A stretch of 5,361 nucleotides of DNA from Deltaproteobacteria bacterium (GTDB lineage: Bacteria > Myxococcota_A > UBA9160 > SMWR01): NCBI GenBank assembly GCA_029261905.1, contig JAJDAM010000750.1, forward strand, positions 1 through 5,361. The letters run 5' to 3'. Shown here piece after piece: positions 1 to 5,361 of this stretch (within the stretch, counting starts at the first letter, position 1; every line of letters starts with the position of its first letter). A program made the translations under genes and the position numbers. Below the pieces are notes generated by a model. The model searched no databases. It saw nothing but the letters and a program-made list of their open reading frames with translations, and was not told the origin of the DNA.

Positions 1-1114
1 CGAAGATGGCGATGCGGGCAACGACCCCGCCCGCCCACTGCTGCTGGGCCACGGTCTGTTCGGCACCGGCAAGAGCATGGTGGACGGGATACCAGGCTTG
101 ATCGGTGAAGCCGGGCTCGAGTTCCCCTACATCGCCGGCGCAACCGATTGGCGGGGCCTGTCGTCTCCCGATCTCGCATGGGTCGGTGGTCGGATCATCG
201 GCGTCGGATCCCACCAACTCAACAACTTCGCTGCGCTCCCCGACCGTCTACGCCAGGGCATGCTCAATACGCTGGTGCTTGCGCGCATGATGAAGGATGG
301 GTTTTTCAACAACAACGCCGCGTTCCAGCTCTCCGGTGTCGGCGTGTTCCCGGGTGCGGCCGAAGACGAGTACTACTACGGCATCAGCCTCGGCGGTGTG
401 ATGGGTCTGTTCATCTCGGCACTGACACCGGACATCGAACGGTTCGGGATCGACGTGCCGTCGATGAACTTCTCGATGCTGCTGCAGCGGTCGACTCAGT
501 TCACCACGTTCGAGGCGTTGCTCGGTGCGATCGGACTCAACGATCCGATGGACCGGATCCTGGGCCTCGGGCTGTTCCACGAACTCTGGGTGAGCGCTGA
601 GCCGGCCGGTTTCGCGCGACACATCACAACGGACCCGTTGCCCGGCTCGGGTGGACCGTCGAAGATCCTGATGACTGCCGCCTGGCTCGACAAGCAGGTT
701 TCGAACCAGGCGACGGAGATCACTGCGCGGACGCTCGGCATTCCGAACCTGACGGGTTCGATCGCGCAGGGCTTCCAGGGCATCCCCGATGTCGATACCG
801 ACATCGATGGTCCGCAGGACTCGGCGTTGGTGATCTGGGATACCGGTTCGTTCGATATTCTCGACCCGGCACAAGAACCGGTAATCCCGCCGCTGTCGAA
901 CAAGATTCCGAGCGACGTATGCGACCCGCACGTCTTTCGGCCGTCGATTCCCGCGTCGATCGAGCAGCTGACGGGTTTCCTTCAGCCGGGTGGTCAGATC
1001 ACGAATACCTGCGAAGGCGTCGGGAAACTGTGCGACGCCGGAAGCCCGATCGAACTGTCACTCGGTTTCGATACGGACACGCCGCCGCACGCGTGCAACC
1101 CCTACGTGCCGTAA
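1..1114 (+). CDS. Alpha/beta-hydrolase-fold protein (lipase/esterase-like), 5'-partial
   Basis: The reading frame is open from the left edge (first full codon at position 2) to TAA at 1112-1114, so about 370 residues are visible and the N-terminus is missing. The ATG at 77 is internal: the 25 codons before it encode the hydrolase oxyanion-hole motif LLLGHGLFG. Counting from the Met at 77, a nucleophile elbow GISLGG spans residues 102-107 (Ser104). A strand followed by LDKQVSN gives candidate acid Asp205, and DPH gives candidate His285, in the expected order Ser-Asp-His. The C-terminal part has four cysteines (282, 312, 319, 340) that could form disulfides, which would suit an exported protein, and a DxDxDG stretch at 240-245. 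The fold predicts ester, lipid or peptide hydrolysis, but the substrate cannot be told from sequence. No signal peptide can be judged. The gene is convergent with the sulfatase-like gene and overlaps its 3' end. The fold call is fairly firm; the catalytic assignments other than Ser are tentative. Confidence 0.8.
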   Translation, partial: EDGDAGNDPARPLLLGHGLFGTGKSMVDGIPGLIGEAGLEFPYIAGATDWRGLSSPDLAWVGGRIIGVGSHQLNNFAALPDRLRQGMLNTLVLARMMKDGFFNNNAAFQLSGVGVFPGAAEDEYYYGISLGGVMGLFISALTPDIERFGIDVPSMNFSMLLQRSTQFTTFEALLGAIGLNDPMDRILGLGLFHELWVSAEPAGFARHITTDPLPGSGGPSKILMTAAWLDKQVSNQATEITARTLGIPNLTGSIAQGFQGIPDVDTDIDGPQDSALVIWDTGSFDILDPAQEPVIPPLSNKIPSDVCDPHVFRPSIPASIEQLTGFLQPGGQITNTCEGVGKLCDAGSPIELSLGFDTDTPPHACNPYVP

Positions 1115-2493
1115 CCCAGAGCGCGGAGTTTCTCGGCGAGCGAAGGATGGATCCGGACACCTTGCTGGGCGGCTCCCGGCAGGGGCTCCTGCTCGACGTG
1201 TGCATCGAGCATTGCCCGCATGCGAGCGGCGGCTCGAGGTTCGAGGTCGATCAGGTTGACGTTTTCACCCGGATCGACATCGCGATCGAATAGAAGTTCG
1301 CCGCCGGCCTCGTCGGCGTTTCGGATCAGCTTCCATTGACCGTCGTTCGTGGCTTCCTGGAGTCTCGAGTCGGAATACAGCCGCGCTGCGAGTGAAGCGT
1401 ACGCGGGCCGCGAAAGGCTGGGCGCTCGGCTGCCGAGGGTCGACAAGAGCGACTCGCCCTGAAATTCACTGGGAATCTCGAGCCCCGCGATGTCCAACAA
1501 AGTCGGTGCAATGTCGAGATTGCGGACCTGGGCAGAAACCCGAATCGGTTCGGCGACGAACGGAAAACGGATCAGCAACGGAACGCGTAACACCGACGCG
1601 TGCAGGTCGCGGGCGTGTCCGTCCATCCCGTTCTCTCCGAATGCCTCCCCGTGATCGCTTGCGAGAACCATCACGGTGCGTTCCAGCTCTCCCCACGTGT
1701 CGATCCGCTTTCGCAGTCGTTCGATGACCTCGTCCACCCAGGCGATCGATGCGCGGTAGGCCCCCGCGTGTCCAGAGCCGAATCCTTCGAGATCGGACGG
1801 AGCCGCATACTCGTGCACATCCATGAAATGCAGATACAGGAAGAACGGTCGGTTCGGGTCGCGGTGTTCCAGCAGTCTCTCGGCTTCGAGGTAGACGTTG
1901 TCGGCATGTGGCCAGATCATGGGTTTCATTCCTGCGAGGGTGCCGCCTCGCGGGAAGAGGTAGTGGTCGAAACCCTGGTGAAACCCGAACGTCTGCTCCA
2001 GCCAGCCGTTACTCTGAACCGCGTAGGTCTGATAGCGCGCTCTCGAAAGAACCTCGGCGACCGTCAAGGCTCCGTCGGCGAGCGCGTCGCGGGTTCCGCG
2101 CACGCCATGTCGTTGAGGCCACAACGATGTCATCAATGACGCGACGGAGGTCTTCGTCCACGACGATTGCGCGATGGCGTTCTCGAATACGACGCCGCGG
2201 TCGGCCCAGCGCTTCAATTCCGGCGAGACGCGCGGATCGCCACCATACGGCGTGATCCAATCCGCCCGCAGCGTATCGATCACGATCAGCACGATGTTGA
2301 GCGGTCCACGTGATGCGAGCTCCGCCGCGATTTCATCGGGTCGAACGGGTCGTTCGCACCCGGATGCCAGCAGGCTCAGCGATAGGAGCGTTCCGACGAC
2401 CAGCCGGTCGCGCAGGCGGGTCGAGGCGCGTCGAAATCCGCCGTGGTCAGGCCCGGATTCAGAAGCGGGGATCGATCGATCGTGATGCTTCAT
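1102..2493 (-). CDS. Sulfatase-like (alkaline phosphatase superfamily) lipoprotein
   Basis: This 463-residue protein has a long basic n-region (residues 1-30), a hydrophobic segment (31-45) and a lipobox LASGC with Cys46, so it should be a membrane-anchored lipoprotein facing the periplasm or surface. The sulfatase fold is recognisable: NIVLIVIDTLRAD at 66-78 with metal-ligand candidate Asp73, LHFMDVH at 221-227, ASDHGE at 278-283 (Asp280, His281), His293 and His298, WKLI at 387-390, and a C-terminal LFDRDVDPGENVNL segment typical of sulfatases. The active-site element is SWTKTSVASL at 111-120. Aligned to the C/S-x-P-S/A-x-R signature, Thr113 replaces the Cys or Ser that becomes formylglycine, and the Pro and Arg are also absent. 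It may therefore use Thr as a nucleophile, as EptA- and LtaS-type phosphotransferases of the superfamily do, rather than hydrolyse sulfate esters. The ATG at 2491-2493 is the only ATG, GTG or TTG start upstream of the signal segment. It lies 6 bp after the TPR gene stop and is preceded by a weak GAG-rich ribosome site inside that gene's end, suggesting translational coupling. Superfamily membership is firm; the reaction is open. Confidence 0.88.
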   Translation of the reverse strand: MKHHDRSIPASESGPDHGGFRRASTRLRDRLVVGTLLSLSLLASGCERPVRPDEIAAELASRGPLNIVLIVIDTLRADWITPYGGDPRVSPELKRWADRGVVFENAIAQSSWTKTSVASLMTSLWPQRHGVRGTRDALADGALTVAEVLSRARYQTYAVQSNGWLEQTFGFHQGFDHYLFPRGGTLAGMKPMIWPHADNVYLEAERLLEHRDPNRPFFLYLHFMDVHEYAAPSDLEGFGSGHAGAYRASIAWVDEVIERLRKRIDTWGELERTVMVLASDHGEAFGENGMDGHARDLHASVLRVPLLIRFPFVAEPIRVSAQVRNLDIAPTLLDIAGLEIPSEFQGESLLSTLGSRAPSLSRPAYASLAARLYSDSRLQEATNDGQWKLIRNADEAGGELLFDRDVDPGENVNLIDLEPRAAARMRAMLDAHVEQEPLPGAAQQGVRIHPSLAEKLRALGYGT

Positions 2494-2499
2494 GCAGCT

Positions 2500-4914
2500 C
2501 TACTCGCCCAGCTTCTCGAGTTCCTGTTTCGCGTCTGCAGCCATCGGATCGCCCGATCCCAACCTCGACGCGATGTCCGACAGCAACTCGCGCGCTTGCT
2601 CGATCTGGTCAGTCTGTTTGTACGCCAACGCGAGGTGGTACTGAATCGCCGGATCGGCCGGCGCGAGGTCGAAGGCTCTTTCCAAGAGAGCGACGGATCG
2701 TTCTGGCAGACCGCTTCTCAGGTACAGCCAGCCGAGCGTGTCGACTACGTCCGGGTTCGAATCCGCGATTCCATAGGCCTGCTGGGCGACGTCGAGGGCG
2801 CCAGCCAGCTCACCCGTTTCGGCGAGGAGCAGAGCGAGATTGTTCCGGGAGGCGACATCACCGGTATCCGATTCGATCGCTCGGCGGTAGCTGGTGATCG
2901 CGAGTTCGATTTCTCCGAGCTGGGTCAGCACGACGCCGAGCATGAAGCGAACCGGGCCGTTTCGCGGCCTGGCGCGCAAGAAGGCCTCGCAGTCGCTACG
3001 CGCACCTTCGAGATCTCCATGTGTCGCGCGATAACGTGCACGCAATTCCAGCGGTGCAAGCTGATCGGGATCGAGTTCGAGCGCTCGATCGACAGAGAGG
3101 CTACCCGCCACAGTGTCTCCGATCAGAAAACGGAGTGCCGCGAGAGATGCGTGATGCCGCGCCTCCTCGGGTGCCTGCGCGACTGCGCGAGCGAGCAGCG
3201 TTTCTCCCGCATCGAGCTGGCCACGCGCGGCCGCAAGCATTCCCAATTCGGCGAGAAGTTCGGGATGCTCTCCGAACTCGCGCCGGGCAGACTCGAGTTC
3301 CGATTCGGCGTCGTCGAGCCGGTTTTGGGTTCGCAGCGTGAAAGAGAGCAACGCGGACGGCAACGGTTCGTCGTGGTATCGGGAGCGGTATTCGCGCGCC
3401 AGTTTTTCCGCTACGCCGGGTGCGCCAGAACGCACCAGCGCTGTGATTGCAATCGCGTATGCGTCACGGTTCGCGGGCGCACGTCGAATCCACGACAGGG
3501 CTTGCGCGGCGACCACGTCCCAATCGCCTCTTCTTTCTGCGAGCCGCATCAGTTCGATCGCGCCGGCGGCATGGTTGCCATCTCGCAGCAATGCGAGCCC
3601 GTAGCGACGTTCGGCGTTCTCTACATCGCCGGTTTCCTCCAGAGCGCGCCCGAGCCAGTACTGCGTATGGGCGCGGTCGAGGCGAGAGACCAGCGGGTGC
3701 AGTCGCTCGACGGCTTCCGAAGCGTTCCCTTTGGCGAACGCGATACGCGCGCGCAGGTATTCGAGCTGTGGATCGCCCGGGGCCAGGCCCGCCAATGTCT
3801 CGAGCTCGTGTTCCGCGCTACGCAAATCAGACTCGATGAGATTTTCGACCAGATACACCCGAGCGGTACTCGATTCCGGAAAGCGCGCCACCGAATCCGC
3901 GTTCGTCGCGAGCGCTTTTTCGAGCAGACCGCGATCCCGATAGAACTCCGCCAAGCTGGAGTACGCGGCCGGTGTGTCCGAAACGCGCGCGAACTCGAGC
4001 AACGACGATTCGGCTGCAGCGAATTCGCCCTGTCCGATCAGGATCCGAGCCAGAATCGCGTGCAGCGAGGCCTGCGTCGGGTCGCGTTCGATCCGGGCGC
4101 GCATCAGATCGCGTGCATCGTCGACCCGTTCGAGACGGATCTTCGTATCGACCAGAGCCATCAGGACTTCGGCATTGGAGGGCTCTCGCTGATCGAGGGC
4201 CTCCAGGCGGTCATGGGCGGCGACGAGGTTGCCCTGCGCACTCTCGATGGTTGCCGCGATCAGTTCGAGTCGGATCGACTCCGCTTCGTCAGCGTTTGCC
4301 GCCGACTCTTCGATGACGGCTGCCGCTTCGTCGAGGCGATTTTCTCGAAGCAGTGTGCCGATGCGAGTCGCGCGCACCTGTGAAGAATCGGGGTAGAGCT
4401 TCTGCGCCGTTTCCATCAAGGCGAGCGCCGGCTCCAGCCTCCCGAGGGCGAGTTCTGCCTGGGCCCGAACCAACAGCGCGTCCAGATGTTGCGGCGCCTG
4501 CGGATCGATGGATTCCACCGCGGCGCGAGCGCGCACCGGATTGCCCACGATGAGTGCAGTCCCGCCGAGCTGCACCATCAACCCCGCATGCTCGGGAAAA
4601 TTTCGAATACTCTCTTCGAGCATCCAAAGCGCCTCGGGCGCTTGCCCGGCGGCGACCATCAATGCCGTCAGCTCGAGCACTCGTTCGGGATCGTCTGGTG
4701 GATCGCGCTGTAGTTGGGCGAGCGCGTCGCGCGCGGCAACCAGATCTCCGGCGGCGAGTGCGGCTTTCGCATTTGCGCGCGCTTGCGCCGGGTCGGGTTG
4801 GCTGTCACAGGCCAACATCACGAGCAGCAGAACAATGGCCCCGACAATCGAGGATGACTTCAACGAGGGGCAACTCATCGCGCCACGCGTTGATTCATTC
4901 GGCTCTCCGTCCAT
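2500..4914 (-). CDS. TPR-repeat lipoprotein, PEP-CTERM/exosortase-system type
   Basis: This 804-residue protein starts with a hydrophobic segment (about residues 22-34) and a lipobox VMLAC with Cys36. The rest, about residues 40-800, is a nearly uninterrupted array of helix-turn-helix units about 34 residues long with the TPR pattern (small residue at the helix crossing, A..L..A....P at unit ends), roughly twenty in number. The last units, with DTLGWLYLRSG followed by APADPAIQYHLALAY, resemble the C-terminal repeats of the long TPR lipoproteins (family name PrsT) found with exosortases and PEP-CTERM proteins. Its length is within the range expected for that family. TPR arrays bind proteins, so a scaffold role in envelope export or assembly is inferred, not shown. 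The ATG at 4914 has a weak GAAG ribosome site 7 nt upstream. A second in-frame Met (residue 13, 4876-4878) would give a more usual signal-peptide length but has no visible ribosome site. Asp at +2 after Cys36 would mean inner-membrane retention under the enterobacterial Lol rule. It is the first gene of an operon with the sulfatase-like gene. Confidence 0.9.
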   Translation of the reverse strand: MDGEPNESTRGAMSCPSLKSSSIVGAIVLLLVMLACDSQPDPAQARANAKAALAAGDLVAARDALAQLQRDPPDDPERVLELTALMVAAGQAPEALWMLEESIRNFPEHAGLMVQLGGTALIVGNPVRARAAVESIDPQAPQHLDALLVRAQAELALGRLEPALALMETAQKLYPDSSQVRATRIGTLLRENRLDEAAAVIEESAANADEAESIRLELIAATIESAQGNLVAAHDRLEALDQREPSNAEVLMALVDTKIRLERVDDARDLMRARIERDPTQASLHAILARILIGQGEFAAAESSLLEFARVSDTPAAYSSLAEFYRDRGLLEKALATNADSVARFPESSTARVYLVENLIESDLRSAEHELETLAGLAPGDPQLEYLRARIAFAKGNASEAVERLHPLVSRLDRAHTQYWLGRALEETGDVENAERRYGLALLRDGNHAAGAIELMRLAERRGDWDVVAAQALSWIRRAPANRDAYAIAITALVRSGAPGVAEKLAREYRSRYHDEPLPSALLSFTLRTQNRLDDAESELESARREFGEHPELLAELGMLAAARGQLDAGETLLARAVAQAPEEARHHASLAALRFLIGDTVAGSLSVDRALELDPDQLAPLELRARYRATHGDLEGARSDCEAFLRARPRNGPVRFMLGVVLTQLGEIELAITSYRRAIESDTGDVASRNNLALLLAETGELAGALDVAQQAYGIADSNPDVVDTLGWLYLRSGLPERSVALLERAFDLAPADPAIQYHLALAYKQTDQIEQARELLSDIASRLGSGDPMAADAKQELEKLGE

Positions 4915-5006
4915 GTCACGTCTTCAATGCGCTTCGCCCAGCTCGATACGACCCTCGTCCTACCTCATCGGACTGTCGGCCCGGCGATACAGTAGGGCCA
5001 CAAGGG
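4915..5006 (-). promoter_or_regulatory. Inferred promoter/leader region of the TPR-sulfatase operon
   Basis: If the hairpin at 5007-5033 terminates transcription from the PEP-CTERM gene, the promoter of the TPR operon should lie in these 92 bases. Read on the minus strand, I find no convincing -35/-10 pair with proper spacing; a GTATC element occurs twice, but without a matching -35 box. A weak GAAG ribosome site (4922-4925) sits 7 nt before the ATG at 4914. The assignment rests on layout only. Confidence 0.3.
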
Positions 5007-5033
5007 AAAGGCCGCCGGATTCCGGCGGCCTTT
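5007..5033 (-). terminator. Hairpin terminator downstream of the PEP-CTERM gene
   Basis: AAAGGCCGCCGG (5007-5018) and CCGGCGGCCTTT (5022-5033) are perfect inverted repeats of 12 bp around a 3-nt loop. The GC-rich stem flanked by A and T runs is the form of a Rho-independent terminator. It begins about 40 nt past the stop codon of the minus-strand PEP-CTERM gene and ahead of the next gene, as expected for termination. The T run in the minus-strand direction is only three bases before CCC, so termination may be partial. By symmetry it could also act on plus-strand transcripts. Confidence 0.75.
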
Positions 5034-5073
5034 GTATAGAGAGACGTGTATGGAGAGACGGGTAGCGAGCGCG

Positions 5074-5361
5074 TCAGTGGCTTCTTCGCCAACCCAATCC
5101 GGCCAGGCCGAGCATGCCGAGGCCGAACATTCCGAAGGTCCCAGGCTCGGGGACGCTGGGGGTGAACGTGCGACTGACTTCCTGGCCGACCAGGGTGATC
5201 ACGGCCGAGTTACCGCCGAGCGTGATGGCGAGGATCGCGTTCAAGGTGGCATTGCCGATCGTGCTCAAACCTCCGGCACCCAGGTTGCCCACGCCGGTGA
5301 TCGGAGTGACGGTCATGACCGAAATCGGGAAGGTTCCTACGGCGGAACACAGACCCCCGTT
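5074..5361 (-). CDS. PEP-CTERM sorting-domain protein, 5'-partial
   Basis: The minus-strand frame ends with TGA at 5074-5076 and stays open to the right window edge, so about 95 C-terminal residues are visible and the true start with its expected signal peptide is outside. The Met at 5314-5316 is probably internal: the frame runs on upstream through 15 more codons, and no signal peptide follows this Met. The C-terminus is a clear PEP-CTERM anchor (5077-5154): VPEPGT, then a Gly/Leu/Met-rich transmembrane segment (GMFGLGMLGLAGLG), then WRRSH with the basic stop-transfer pair. Proteins with this tail are exported, then recognised and cleaved or anchored by an inner-membrane exosortase, often in bacteria that make exopolysaccharide. 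The preceding visible part is rich in Gly, Thr, Val, Ile and Asn and probably beta-structured; no named domain is recognised. The gene runs in the same direction as the TPR lipoprotein gene, 159 bp upstream of it and separated by a hairpin terminator. Confidence 0.85.
   Translation of the reverse strand, partial: NGGLCSAVGTFPISVMTVTPITGVGNLGAGGLSTIGNATLNAILAITLGGNSAVITLVGQEVSRTFTPSVPEPGTFGMFGLGMLGLAGLGWRRSH
5077..5154 (-). other. PEP-CTERM sorting signal (protein-level tripartite tail)
   Basis: These 26 codons encode the three expected parts: the Val-Pro-Glu-Pro motif (5143-5154), a hydrophobic glycine-rich helix and a short basic end (Arg-Arg-Ser-His). The order and length fit the exosortase recognition signal. 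No exosortase gene is in the window. Confidence 0.85.

Noticed and set aside
53..76. GLFGTGKS in the hydrolase matches the Walker A P-loop consensus.
   Set aside because: It overlaps the HG oxyanion motif typical of alpha/beta hydrolases, and the rest of the protein has a GISLGG elbow and no Walker B or other ATPase feature. I treat the match as chance.
248..931. A 227-codon minus-strand frame inside the hydrolase gene.
   Set aside because: The product is Arg/His/Glu-rich with no motif, while the plus-strand frame carries the hydrolase elbow and candidate catalytic residues.
77..1114. A hydrolase gene starting at the ATG at 77.
   Set aside because: The codons before 77 are in frame and encode the conserved LLLGHGLFG element, so the real start lies off the left edge.
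2471..2482. Three tandem ATCG units near the sulfatase-like gene start.
   Set aside because: Too short to be a functional repeat; it encodes ordinary residues in the n-region. Slippage there is conceivable, but nothing in the sequence supports it.
2443..4383. A 646-codon open frame on the plus strand opposite the TPR gene.
   Set aside because: It is antisense to a gene with clear TPR repeats and a lipobox. Its product is rich in Arg, Glu and Phe with no recognisable domain, as expected when GC-rich coding DNA lacks stop codons on the other strand.
5074..5316. A complete 80-residue PEP-CTERM protein starting at the Met at 5314-5316.
   Set aside because: The frame continues upstream to the window edge without a stop, and no signal peptide follows this Met, which a PEP-CTERM protein needs. 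The gene is more likely cut by the window.

Overview
The window is GC-rich, densely coded DNA, probably from a Gram-negative bacterium with an outer membrane. It encodes two lipoproteins with recognisable lipoboxes and a protein with a PEP-CTERM sorting tail, the substrate class of the exosortase system found in Gram-negative bacteria. The style would fit a deltaproteobacterial or myxococcal-type lineage, but no ribosomal RNA or other phylogenetic marker is present, so this is a guess. I see no tRNA, rRNA, mobile element, CRISPR array or phage signature.

Layout, left to right. (1) Positions 1-1114, plus strand: the 3' part of a gene for an alpha/beta-hydrolase-fold protein. Its HG oxyanion motif, GISLGG nucleophile elbow and candidate Asp and His are visible, and its N-terminus lies off the left edge. 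(2) Positions 1102-2493, minus strand: a sulfatase-like (alkaline phosphatase superfamily) lipoprotein with Thr where true sulfatases carry the Cys or Ser that becomes formylglycine. Its 3' end overlaps the hydrolase gene tail-to-tail by 13 bp. (3) Positions 2500-4914, minus strand: an 804-residue TPR-repeat lipoprotein resembling the TPR lipoproteins of PEP-CTERM/exosortase loci. It lies 6 bp upstream of the sulfatase-like gene, and the two almost certainly form an operon. (4) Positions 4915-5073: an intergenic region with a perfect 12-bp hairpin, probably the terminator of the next gene. (5) Positions 5074-5361, minus strand: the C-terminal part of a PEP-CTERM protein whose start lies beyond the right edge.

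Reading the minus-strand genes together, a secreted PEP-CTERM protein is followed, after a terminator, by a two-gene lipoprotein operon: a long TPR scaffold and an envelope-facing phosphatase-superfamily enzyme. In known exosortase systems such TPR lipoproteins accompany exopolysaccharide export and surface-protein sorting, so a role at the cell envelope or extracellular matrix is a reasonable inference. No exosortase or polysaccharide gene is visible here to prove it. The hydrolase is convergent and may be unrelated.
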